Positions 1 through 6,965 of a stretch of 43,422 nt of DNA are shown here, one piece after another. This DNA is from Methylobacterium sp. GTDB lineage: Bacteria; Pseudomonadota; Alphaproteobacteria; Rhizobiales; Beijerinckiaceae. Made by a program: the position numbers and the translations under genes. The notes beneath the pieces were generated by a model. The model did not search any database and was not told where the DNA came from. It saw nothing but the letters and a program-made list of their open reading frames with translations. The first letter of the stretch is position 1. Each line of letters starts with the position of its first letter. Location of the stretch: assembly GCA_020252645.1 (NCBI GenBank), contig JADCCN010000016.1, forward strand, positions 1-43,422, given 5' to 3'.

Positions 1-101
1 GGGCTGATCTTCAGCACATCCCCGATCGCGCGGATCGTTACACCACGCTCTGCAAGCAGAAGCGCACGTTCACGCAGGTCTTCTGAAAAAGGTCGCGTCA
101 T
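1..101 (-). CDS. IS630-like transposase, N-terminal part (cut by window edge)
   Basis: Read on the minus strand from an ATG at 101, the sequence translates to about 33 residues beginning MTRPFSEDLRERALLL and continuing AERGVTIRAIGDVLKIS. This resembles the N-terminal helix-turn-helix of IS630/Tc1-like transposases, which often start MTRPxSxDLRERV. A purine-rich stretch (GGGAGGGAGG) sits just upstream of the ATG. The reading frame runs off the left edge, so the catalytic DDE part is not visible. The AT-richer DNA at 120-180 could include the element's end, but no terminal inverted repeat can be confirmed with only one end present. Intact or broken status is unknown. Confidence 0.5.
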   Translation of the reverse strand, partial: MTRPFSEDLRERALLLAERGVTIRAIGDVLKIS

Positions 102-182
102 CCCTGCTGGCCTCCCTCCCCAGCAGGAACCTTGAATCAGTTTGAGCCCGTTTGGGAATCCCGATTCCATCAAATAACGTCA

Positions 183-293
183 TGCTCTAGAGCATGATGT
201 GTTCAGACGGAAGCACATCATGCTGTTATCTTATTATTATCGCATGCTTTTTTGTGAAAAACCGGATTCCACTTTTTCACAGCATGCTCTAGC
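183..293. repeat. Dispersed palindromic repeat, copy A
   Basis: The element starts and ends in CTCTAG and folds into two hairpins. The first pairs GCATGATGTG (192-201) with CACATCATGC (214-223). The second pairs TGTGAAAAA (253-261) with TTTTTCACA (273-281) around the core AACCGGATTCCACT. The same core occurs at 12813, 13121 and 43275. It is AT-richer than its surroundings. Its right-hand CTAG supplies the TAG stop codon of crtC on the minus strand. This style of intergenic repeat is common in Hyphomicrobiales genomes. Confidence 0.7.
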
Positions 294-1290
294 CCCGCCT
301 TGGCATTCGGAAAGGCAGCATCATCTGCACGGCCGGCCGGGTGAGACGGGTGAGCGACAGGCTCTCCTGCACCGTTTCCAGCCTCTGCCCCCCATGCTCC
401 ATCTCGATGAGGGATCGGGAATAGAAGGGCGTATCCTCGAGCGTTTTCAGAAGCCTCGTCCCCGGCTCGCCATGGGCGATGCGCGGCACATGCCACAGCG
501 TGCGCGGCAGCATGCGGCGCGGCGGCAGAACCTGCTCCCTCTCCACGCCGTCACGCCCGAAATCCACGCAGAAGCCGAAGGTCCGGCCATCGCGCCGTCG
601 CCCGGAATAGGCGACCAGCGCGCCGTTCTCATGCGCCGCGCGCTGCCAGCTCCAATCCATGAAGCCCTCGGGGATGGGCTCATCGCCGCGATTGTGATCG
701 AGATAGCCCGTGCCGCGCCAGGAGAGAGCGGGCCGCTCGAAATCGAGCCGCACGCTTGCGAGCGGTGCGACGGGGTGCCAGAGATGCTGGCCCTGCTCGT
801 TGAGCACGAAAGCCTGCCGGCCCCAGACCCGCGGCGTGACGGTGATCTCCCCCACGAGACGCCGGGGCAGGGGGAAGCCCCATTCCCGCACGGAGATGAC
901 GAGATCAGCCCCCTTCCAGCGCATCGAACTCGGGCCGATCACCAGACGGTCGCGGTCGCGGTGGAGGGCGGAGGCGCCGCGCTCGGTCATGGCCCAGCCG
1001 CGCTTCTCGCCATAGAGCGCGACATTCAGCGCCACATGGTTTTCGGCCGAAACCGGCTTTTGGCGCCGCGCGTAGGCGTAATAGGGCGAGAAGACGCTGC
1101 CGACGAAGCCGATGATCGTCAGCGCGTTCCGGCCATCGTCGCTGACGGCGTCGAGATACCACCAGGCATAGCCGCCGGGTGGAACGTCGAGGTCGAAGCG
1201 AGATCCGTCAGCAAGGCCTCCGCCGCGAGGCTGCCCGAAATTGTCACCATCGGCACGCCAGCCCCCGGATGCACGCTCCCGCCGGCACAA
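289..1290 (-). CDS. crtC: Carotenoid 1,2-hydratase (hydroxyneurosporene synthase)
   Basis: CrtC adds water across the terminal C1-C2 double bond of acyclic carotenoids, the first end-group step toward spheroidene or spirilloxanthin, at the inner membrane. The protein shows the family's opening block (PPGGYAWWYLDAVSDDG), then GFVGSVFSPYYAYARR, ENHVALNVALYG and MTERGAS, and later LSWRGTGYLDHNRGDEPIP and FMDWSWQRA. The start is uncertain. Homology begins about 30 residues into this call, and no in-frame ATG or GTG lies near it. The nearest candidate is a TTG at 1290. The first in-frame ATG is at 1491 and would add 67 non-conserved residues. The gene overlaps the 3' end of crtD by about 170 bases, so translational coupling is likely. 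The C-terminus ends at the CTAG of repeat copy A. Confidence 0.85.
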   Translation of the reverse strand: MCRRERASGGWRADGDNFGQPRGGGLADGSRFDLDVPPGGYAWWYLDAVSDDGRNALTIIGFVGSVFSPYYAYARRQKPVSAENHVALNVALYGEKRGWAMTERGASALHRDRDRLVIGPSSMRWKGADLVISVREWGFPLPRRLVGEITVTPRVWGRQAFVLNEQGQHLWHPVAPLASVRLDFERPALSWRGTGYLDHNRGDEPIPEGFMDWSWQRAAHENGALVAYSGRRRDGRTFGFCVDFGRDGVEREQVLPPRRMLPRTLWHVPRIAHGEPGTRLLKTLEDTPFYSRSLIEMEHGGQRLETVQESLSLTRLTRPAVQMMLPFRMPRRG

Positions 1291-2675
1291 TAGAGGCCCG
1301 GAATCCGGGTTCGCGCCGCCGGTCTCTGGAAAGAGGCCATGGCTCCGTGGGTCGCCCGGCCGTAAAGCCCCCCGCCCGATCCCGGAAACAGCCCCTCGAA
1401 ATCCTGCGGCGTCATCGTTCGCGGGGGGTGGCGGCCCGGCAGGATTCGCACGCCATGTCGGGAGAGGGCGGCCTCGATCCGGGCTTGGCATTGGCTTGGC
1501 TCCAGCTTGTCGAAGGTGAAATCATCGCCGCGGGGGGGCGCGTTGATGAGCGCGAGGAAACGCTCCTCGCTGCCGAGACGGTTGATGGGGGAATCGCGCC
1601 GGTCGAGCGCGCAGAGATAGAGCGTGGGGTCATCCGGCAGCGTCCCTTGCGCCAGTTGCCGGAATTCCCGCGCATAATCCCGCGAGAAGAAGACATTGTG
1701 CATCGGCAGGCCGGGACCGGAAATGTGCCCGGCAAAGCTGACCGTGACAGCCGAAAGCGAGCGCATGGCGCGGGCGCGCGGCGGCACGGCCTCGCGCACC
1801 GCATCGCCGAGAAGCCCGAGGCGGAAGGCATCCGTATCGGAATTCGCGATCACGGCGTCGGCCGGGAAAACCTCTCCGCTCGCGAGCAGGATGGCCGAGA
1901 CGCGCCCCTTCCGGGTTTCGATGCCGGTGACGCGCGCATCGCATCGGCACGTGCCGCCGAGACGTTCCAGCTCACGCACCATGGCTTTTGCAAGCTCTGG
2001 CAGGCCGCCATCGATCGCCCAGACGCCCTCCATCTCGGCATGGGCGATGAGCATCAAGGTCGCGGGTGAAAGGAAGGGGTTCGAGCCGCAATAGGTCGCG
2101 TAGCGCCCGAAAAGCTGGCGCAGGCGCGGATCGGGGAAATAATCCCCCAGAGCATCCCAGAGCTTCGTGAAGGGCCGGACGCGCAACATGGCCGAGACGC
2201 CGGCGATGCGCACCAGTTCCACGGGGCCTGGCCTGGCCCGGCGCATGAAGGAGAGATCCAGCGCCTCGAACATCGCGCGACTATCCGCACAGAAACGGCG
2301 GAAGCCTTCCGCAGCCTTCGGGCCGGCAAAGGCGTCAATCGCGTCGCTCGACCGATCCCGATCCGCGAAGAGATCGAGCTCAGAGCCATCCGGCCAGAAA
2401 TGGCGGGCGAGGCAGGCCAGCGGCGTGGTCTTCACCGCGGAATCGAAATCCGAGCCGATCTCCGCGAAGAGGTTCTCGAAGACCGGCTTCATGGTGAAAA
2501 CCGTCGGCCCGGCTTCCAGCGCATGCGGGCCGGAACGCTCGCTGCGCGCTTTCCCGCCGGGCTCGGGCATCGCCTCGAACACGGTCACCGCGCAGCCCCT
2601 GGCCGCCAGACGCAGCGCCGCAGCGAGCCCGCCGAAGCCGGCTCCGATCACCGCGACGGGGGGAGAGAGGCGCAT
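1119..2675 (-). CDS. crtD: Methoxyneurosporene / hydroxyneurosporene dehydrogenase
   Basis: CrtD is an FAD-dependent desaturase of the phytoene-desaturase family. It introduces the C3-C4 double bond in hydroxylated or methoxylated acyclic carotenoids. The 518-residue product opens with a dinucleotide-binding motif (VAVIGAGFGGLAAAL, about residues 8-22) followed by FEAMPEPGGKA. It ends with the family's C-terminal FAD motif (GLYCAGGSVHPGAGVPM, about residues 460-476). The last roughly 25 residues (after LASTS) do not look like CrtD and result from reading into crtC. The gene begins at an ATG at 2675, with a divergent promoter shared with crtE and a PpsR-type site at 2731-2748. crtCD form a minus-strand operon. 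Confidence 0.93.
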   Translation of the reverse strand: MRLSPPVAVIGAGFGGLAAALRLAARGCAVTVFEAMPEPGGKARSERSGPHALEAGPTVFTMKPVFENLFAEIGSDFDSAVKTTPLACLARHFWPDGSELDLFADRDRSSDAIDAFAGPKAAEGFRRFCADSRAMFEALDLSFMRRARPGPVELVRIAGVSAMLRVRPFTKLWDALGDYFPDPRLRQLFGRYATYCGSNPFLSPATLMLIAHAEMEGVWAIDGGLPELAKAMVRELERLGGTCRCDARVTGIETRKGRVSAILLASGEVFPADAVIANSDTDAFRLGLLGDAVREAVPPRARAMRSLSAVTVSFAGHISGPGLPMHNVFFSRDYAREFRQLAQGTLPDDPTLYLCALDRRDSPINRLGSEERFLALINAPPRGDDFTFDKLEPSQCQARIEAALSRHGVRILPGRHPPRTMTPQDFEGLFPGSGGGLYGRATHGAMASFQRPAARTRIPGLYCAGGSVHPGAGVPMVTISGSLAAEALLTDLASTSTFHPAAMPGGISTPSATMAGTR

Positions 2676-2730
2676 GGAATGCTCCCGGCAGCGTCAAGCG
2701 GCACTGACATAATCGCTTGACATAAAAAAC

Positions 2731-2748
2731 TGTCCAATCATCATTACA
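2731..2748. promoter_or_regulatory. PpsR/CrtJ-type operator between crtD and crtE
   Basis: TGT-CCAATCATCATT-ACA is an exact match to the TGT-N12-ACA palindrome bound by the aerobic photosynthesis repressor PpsR/CrtJ. On the minus strand, a possible crtD promoter has TTGGAC, 17 bases, GATTAT. On the plus strand, a TTGACA at 2717-2722 could serve crtE, with its -10 inside the operator. One site could therefore control both directions. The promoter calls are inference; the operator match is read directly. Confidence 0.75.
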
Positions 2749-2825
2749 CAGATTGCGATCCGCGCAAGGGACAGATGTGCCGGCCTTGCGGGTTGTGGGG
2801 ATGGTTTCGCGGGGTGGAGGGGCAG

Positions 2826-3686
2826 ATGGTCCAATTCGAGCGGTTTCTGGAGGCCGTCCTTTCGGATGCAAGGCTGGAGGGCTGCCCGCCCCGGCTGGGC
2901 GAGGCCATCCACTATGCGGTGTTTCCGGGCGGTGCCCGCATTCGCCCGCGCCTTGCCATGGCTGTCGCCAAGGCCTGCGGCGCGAAGGGCGGGCCGATCG
3001 TTGCCAGCGCCGCCGCCGCCATCGAATTCCTGCACTGCGCCTCGCTTGTGCATGATGATCTGCCCTGTTTCGATGATGCCGAAATCCGCCGGGGCAAGGC
3101 TTCGGTGCACAAGGCTTTCGGCGAGCCGCTGGCGGTGCTCGCGGGCGATGCGCTGATCGTGCTCGCCTTCGAGACGGTGGCGTGCCATGCCGTTTCGCAC
3201 CCCGCGCGGCTGGCGGCGCTCGTCTCCATTCTCGGCGGCTCGGTGGGCACGCGCGGCGGGATTGTCGCCGGGCAGGCCTGGGAGGCCGAAACTTCGATCG
3301 ATCTCGCGCGATACCATCGGGCGAAGACCGGCGCGCTTTTCGCCGGCGCGACCATGGCTGGCGCAACGGCGGCGGGCCATGCCGGAGCGCCGTGGCGGGC
3401 GCTGGGCGAGAAACTCGGCAGCGCCTTCCAGGTCGCGGATGACATTCGCGATGTGGCCGGAACAGCCGGCGAAATCGGCAAGCCCGCGGGGCAGGATGCG
3501 CTGCTGCATCGGCCGAATCTGGCGCTGGAACTCGGCGTTTCCGGAGCGATCGCAGCCCTTGATGCGATGATCGAGGACGCGGTTTCAGTGGTGCCGGAAT
3601 GTCCGGGCCAGATCGATTTGCAGGCGCAGATTCGGATCACGGCGCGGAGCTTCCTGCCGGAGAGCCTCGCCCGCCGCGCGGCTTGA
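2826..3686 (+). CDS. crtE: Geranylgeranyl diphosphate synthase
   Basis: CrtE condenses isopentenyl diphosphate with allylic diphosphates to make C20 geranylgeranyl diphosphate, the precursor of carotenoids and of the bacteriochlorophyll phytyl tail. The first aspartate-rich motif is HDDLPCFDD (Asp77, Asp78, Asp83), the bacterial DDx4D type. The second is DDIRD (205-209). FPGGARIRPRL matches the usual GGKRxRP block. I chose the ATG at 2826 (MVQFERF) because GGAGGGG lies directly upstream; an in-frame ATG at 2775 would add 17 residues with no family similarity. The product is 286 residues, normal for the family. crtF follows after 7 bases. Confidence 0.93.
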   Translation: MVQFERFLEAVLSDARLEGCPPRLGEAIHYAVFPGGARIRPRLAMAVAKACGAKGGPIVASAAAAIEFLHCASLVHDDLPCFDDAEIRRGKASVHKAFGEPLAVLAGDALIVLAFETVACHAVSHPARLAALVSILGGSVGTRGGIVAGQAWEAETSIDLARYHRAKTGALFAGATMAGATAAGHAGAPWRALGEKLGSAFQVADDIRDVAGTAGEIGKPAGQDALLHRPNLALELGVSGAIAALDAMIEDAVSVVPECPGQIDLQAQIRITARSFLPESLARRAA

Positions 3687-3693
3687 GCCTGCC

Positions 3694-4806
3694 ATGGCCG
3701 CGCTCGCCGATCGCTTCTATGCTATCCGCGATCGCGTGGCGGCCTCCCCGCGATTTCAACGCTTTGCGGCCCGTTTTCCGTTGACCCGCCCTGTCGCCAC
3801 GCGGCAGGCCTCGGCCGTTTTCGATCTCTGCGCGGGCTTCGTTTATGCGCAGATCCTGCGCGCGGCGGTGGATCTTCGGCTTCTCGAACGCCTGCGGGAG
3901 GGGGCACGAACCCCGGCCGATCTTGCGCCCGAACTCGCGCTCTCCGAGGCTTCGGCCACGCGCCTTCTCAAGGCCACAACCTCGCTGGGCCTCACGGCCG
4001 CGCGCCGGGGTGGACGCTATGGTCTTGGCATGAAGGGAGCGGCTTTGCTCGGCAATCCCGGTGCGCTCCGGATGATCGAGCACCATCATCTGCTCTACGC
4101 CGATCTCGCCGATCCCGTTCGCCTGCTGCGCGGGGAAGCGGGCCGCACGGCGCTGCAGGATTACTGGGGCTATGCGACAGCCGGGCGACCTGAAATCAAT
4201 CTGCGCGTCGAGGAATATTCGAGCCTGATGGCGGGGTCGCTGTCGCTCGTGGTGGAGGATGTGCTCGCGGCCTATCCTTTCGCGCAGCATCGCGTGATGC
4301 TGGATATCGGTGGCGGAACAGGCGGGTTCATCCGCGCCGTGGCGGCGGCCGCTCCCGACCTCGGCTTCCAGCTTTTTGATCTTCCGCCGGTCTGCGAACT
4401 TGCCGGCGAGCGATTCGCGGAAGCCGGCATCACCGACCGTGTCACCCGCATTCCCGGCAATGCGCGACTCGGGCCAATGCCGAGGGGGGCTGACCTCGCC
4501 ACGCTGATCCGCGTGTTGCACGACCATGACGATGGGGATGCGCTGGCGATCCTCAAGGGTGCTTTCGCTGCCCTTCCGCCCGGCGGAACGCTGCTGATCG
4601 CCGAGCCGATGAGTGGCCAGAAGGGCGCCGAAGCCGTGGCCGATGCCTATTTCGGCTTCTACCTGCTCGCCATGGGATCGGGTCGCACGCGCACGCCCGG
4701 GGAGATTCGGATCATGCTGGAAACGGCGGGCTTCGAGGGCGCCCGAAATCTTTCCATGCCCCGCCCCCTGCTGGCAAGCGGGCTCGTGGCGCGCAAGCCC
4801 GCCTGA
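3694..4806 (+). CDS. crtF: Hydroxyneurosporene / demethylspheroidene O-methyltransferase
   Basis: CrtF transfers a methyl group from S-adenosylmethionine to the C1 hydroxyl of acyclic carotenoids made by CrtC. The 370-residue product has an N-terminal winged-helix dimerisation region with the family stretch FVYAQILRAAVDLRLLERL (about 49-67). The SAM-binding motif LDIGGGTGGF lies at about 203-212, and RVLHDHDD and GTLLIAEPM follow in the catalytic domain. It is in operon with crtE. The last codons and stop lie inside a 17-base direct duplication (4794-4810 and 4815-4831), which leaves an extra in-frame-looking tail downstream that is not translated. Confidence 0.93.
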   Translation: MAALADRFYAIRDRVAASPRFQRFAARFPLTRPVATRQASAVFDLCAGFVYAQILRAAVDLRLLERLREGARTPADLAPELALSEASATRLLKATTSLGLTAARRGGRYGLGMKGAALLGNPGALRMIEHHHLLYADLADPVRLLRGEAGRTALQDYWGYATAGRPEINLRVEEYSSLMAGSLSLVVEDVLAAYPFAQHRVMLDIGGGTGGFIRAVAAAAPDLGFQLFDLPPVCELAGERFAEAGITDRVTRIPGNARLGPMPRGADLATLIRVLHDHDDGDALAILKGAFAALPPGGTLLIAEPMSGQKGAEAVADAYFGFYLLAMGSGRTRTPGEIRIMLETAGFEGARNLSMPRPLLASGLVARKPA

Positions 4807-4831
4807 AAAGGGAACAAGCCCGCCTGAAAAG
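4794..4831. repeat. 17-base direct duplication across the crtF stop
   Basis: CAAGCCCGCCTGAAAAG occurs twice, at 4794-4810 and 4815-4831, separated by four bases (period 21). The first copy contains the TGA stop of crtF. It looks like a recent small tandem duplication. Confidence 0.85.
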
Positions 4832-4852
4832 TGACAGAGAGCGAAAAATCCC

Positions 4853-4870
4853 TGTCAAAAGAAATTGACA
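4853..4870. promoter_or_regulatory. PpsR/CrtJ-type operator, bchC upstream site 1
   Basis: TGT-CAAAAGAAATTG-ACA is an exact TGT-N12-ACA palindrome. Its right half overlaps a perfect TTGACA -35 box at 4865-4870; TAGAGT at 4887-4892 is a possible -10 (16-base spacer). It pairs with a second identical-type site at 4903-4920. Tandem sites at the bchC promoter are the known arrangement for CrtJ in Rhodobacter capsulatus. Confidence 0.8.
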
Positions 4871-4892
4871 ACCTGAAGCGTCACTCTAGAGT
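4865..4892 (+). promoter_or_regulatory. Likely bchCXYZ promoter (sigma-70-like)
   Basis: TTGACA at 4865-4870 and TAGAGT at 4887-4892 with a 16-base spacer form a plausible housekeeping promoter. It is embedded between two PpsR/CrtJ-type operators and would be occluded by a repressor bound at both. Transcription would start roughly 40 bases before the bchC ATG at 4939. Confidence 0.5.
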
Positions 4893-4902
4893 TACAGATG
4901 GC

Positions 4903-4920
4903 TGTCATTTCAGTCTGACA
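4903..4920. promoter_or_regulatory. PpsR/CrtJ-type operator, bchC upstream site 2
   Basis: TGT-CATTTCAGTCTG-ACA is the second exact TGT-N12-ACA palindrome before bchC, 32 bases after the first, just downstream of the likely -10 box and 18 bases before the bchC start codon. Confidence 0.8.
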
Positions 4921-4938
4921 CAGAAGGTCCAGTCCACC

Positions 4939-4962
4939 ATGCAAACGCTTATGCAAACGCTT
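4939..4962 (+). repeat. 12-base tandem duplication containing the bchC start codon
   Basis: ATGCAAACGCTT is repeated exactly, 4939-4950 and 4951-4962, duplicating the start codon in frame. Ribosome entry probably uses the first ATG, since the purine-rich AGAAGG at 4922 is closer to it. Confidence 0.85.
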
Positions 4963-5883
4963 GCGGTTGTGATGGAGAAGCCCGAGCAGCTCGCGCTGCG
5001 GCGGCTCGACCTCGTCGATCCCGGCGCGGAAGACGTGGTGGTGGATATCGCCTGGAGCGGAATCAGCACCGGCACCGAGAAGCTGCTCTGGACCGGTGCC
5101 ATGCCGCCTTTCCCCGGCCTCGGCTATCCGCTGGTGCCGGGTTACGAATCGGTTGGCCGCGTCATCGAGGCGGGGCCGCAATCCGGCCGGCAGATCGGCG
5201 AGCAGGTCTTCGTGCCGGGCTCGAAAGGCTTCCGCGATGCCCGCGGCCTCTTCGGCGGGGCGGCGAGCCGCGTCGTCGTGCAGGGCAACCGCGTGAAGCC
5301 GGTGCCCGAATCCCTCGGGCGCGAAGCGGTTCTGCTCGCGCTTGCGGCGACCGCGCATCACGCGATTGCGGCGGAGGCGAGCGCGCTTCCCGATCTCATC
5401 ATCGGCCATGGCGTTCTGGGTCGGCTGATCGCACGGATCGCGGTGGCGCTTGGCGGCAAGCCGGTCGTCTGGGAAACCAGTTCCCTGCGTCTTTCGGGTG
5501 CAGAGGGATATGTGCTGCGCCACCCGGAAGAGGATCAGGACAGCCGCTACCGCACGATCTGCGATGCCAGCGGCGATGCAAGCCTGATGGATCGGCTGAT
5601 TGCCCGGCTTCTGCCCGGCGGCGAACTGGTTCTTGCCGGCTTCTACCACGCGCCGATCCAGTTTGCCTTCGCACCCGCCTTCCTGCGCGAACTCCGCCTG
5701 CGCGTCGCGGCGGAATGGCGCGAACCCGATCTCGCAGCCGTGCAGCGGCTGGTGGCGGAGGGCGCCTTGTCGCTCGATGGTCTCATCACCCATTCGGAAC
5801 CGTTCGAGAATGCGCCTTCGGCCTATCGCACCGCCTTCGGCGATGACCGGTGCCTGAAAATGATCCTCGAGTGGAGAGCCTGA
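4939..5883 (+). CDS. bchC: 3-hydroxyethyl bacteriochlorophyllide a dehydrogenase
   Basis: BchC oxidises the C3 hydroxyethyl group of the chlorin ring to acetyl, using NAD(P)+, late in bacteriochlorophyll a synthesis. The product is 314 residues with a medium-chain dehydrogenase fold. Visible blocks include DIAWSGISTGTEKLLWTG, PGLGYPLVPGYESVG and the nucleotide-binding IIGHGVLGRL. The ATG at 4939 is chosen because AGAAGG precedes it and the two operators lie upstream; an in-frame ATG at 4831 would place both operators inside the gene. The first 24 bases are a perfect 12-base tandem duplication (ATGCAAACGCTT twice), so the protein begins MQTLMQTL and a second ATG lies at 4951. bchX starts two bases after its stop. 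Confidence 0.93.
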   Translation: MQTLMQTLAVVMEKPEQLALRRLDLVDPGAEDVVVDIAWSGISTGTEKLLWTGAMPPFPGLGYPLVPGYESVGRVIEAGPQSGRQIGEQVFVPGSKGFRDARGLFGGAASRVVVQGNRVKPVPESLGREAVLLALAATAHHAIAAEASALPDLIIGHGVLGRLIARIAVALGGKPVVWETSSLRLSGAEGYVLRHPEEDQDSRYRTICDASGDASLMDRLIARLLPGGELVLAGFYHAPIQFAFAPAFLRELRLRVAAEWREPDLAAVQRLVAEGALSLDGLITHSEPFENAPSAYRTAFGDDRCLKMILEWRA

Positions 5884-5885
5884 CG

Positions 5886-6929
5886 ATGAATGTGCAATTG
5901 CGCGACAAGGCCTTGAAGGTCGAGGTTACCCGGAACGGCCAGTCCGCTGCCGGCGCGATGGCGGAGAAGCTGCGGGCGGAAGCGGCTTTGGCCGAGCCGG
6001 AGGTGCATACCGCACCGGCCACGAGCCAGACGCAGGTGATCGCGATCTATGGCAAGGGCGGCATCGGCAAGAGCTTCACGCTCGCCAATCTCAGCTACAT
6101 GATGGCCCAGCAGGGCAAGAAGGTGCTGCTGATCGGTTGCGATCCGAAATCGGATACCACCTCGCTGCTCTTCGGCGGCAAGGCCTGCCCCACCATCATC
6201 GAGACCTCCTCGAAGAAGAAGCTCGCTGGCGACGATGTGAAGATCGGCGATGTCTGCTTCGTGCGCGACGGCGTGTTCGCGATGGAGCTCGGCGGGCCGG
6301 AAGTGGGCCGCGGCTGCGGGGGACGCGGCATCATCCATGGATTCGAACTGCTCGAGAAGCTCGGCTTCCATGAATGGGGCTTCGACTACGTGCTGCTCGA
6401 CTTCCTGGGCGACGTGGTCTGCGGTGGCTTCGGCCTGCCGATCGCGCGCGACATGTGCCAGAAGGTCATCATCGTCGGCTCGAACGACCTGCAATCGCTC
6501 TATGTCGCCAACAATGTCTGCTCGGCGGTGGAATATTTCCGCAAGCTTGGCGGCAATGTGGGTGTGGCCGGCATCGTGATCAACAAGGATGACGGCACCG
6601 GCGAGGCGCAGGCTTTCGCGGATTCCGCCGGGATTCCCGTCCTCGCGGCCATTCCCGCGGATGAGGATATCCGCCGCAAGAGCGCAAAATACGAGATCAT
6701 CGGCCGCCCGGACAGCCCCTGGGGCCCGCTCTTCGAGAACCTCGCGAAGAACGTGGCGGAAGCCCCGCCGATGCGCCCGACGCCGCTCACGCCGGATGGC
6801 CTGCTTGGCCTCTTCGATGGCGATTCCGTCGGCCGCGACGTGGTGCTGGTGCCGGCCACCCTCGAGCAGATGTGCGGCAAGTCCGATCTCGTGAAGCCAA
6901 CGCTGGAGGTGATCTACGACTCCGTCTGA
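5886..6929 (+). CDS. bchX: Chlorophyllide a reductase iron protein subunit X
   Basis: BchX is the NifH-like ATPase of chlorophyllide a oxidoreductase. It delivers electrons to BchYZ for reduction of the C7-C8 bond of the B ring. The P-loop is IYGKGGIGKSFT, followed by LIGCDPKSDTT. The two 4Fe-4S ligand cysteines lie in GRGCGGRG and LGDVVCGG, as expected for a dimer-bridging cluster. The ATG at 5886 (MNVQLRDKALKVEV) gives 347 residues, usual for BchX; an upstream ATG at 5850 is inside bchC. It is co-transcribed with bchC (2-base gap). Confidence 0.96.
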   Translation: MNVQLRDKALKVEVTRNGQSAAGAMAEKLRAEAALAEPEVHTAPATSQTQVIAIYGKGGIGKSFTLANLSYMMAQQGKKVLLIGCDPKSDTTSLLFGGKACPTIIETSSKKKLAGDDVKIGDVCFVRDGVFAMELGGPEVGRGCGGRGIIHGFELLEKLGFHEWGFDYVLLDFLGDVVCGGFGLPIARDMCQKVIIVGSNDLQSLYVANNVCSAVEYFRKLGGNVGVAGIVINKDDGTGEAQAFADSAGIPVLAAIPADEDIRRKSAKYEIIGRPDSPWGPLFENLAKNVAEAPPMRPTPLTPDGLLGLFDGDSVGRDVVLVPATLEQMCGKSDLVKPTLEVIYDSV

Positions 6930-6965
6930 TCCGCTCAATCGCTTGCCTCCGCTGGGGAATTTAAG

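Noticed and set aside
5850-5885. Upstream ATG for bchX at 5850
   Set aside because: It lies inside bchC and adds residues without BchX similarity; the ATG at 5886 gives the normal length.
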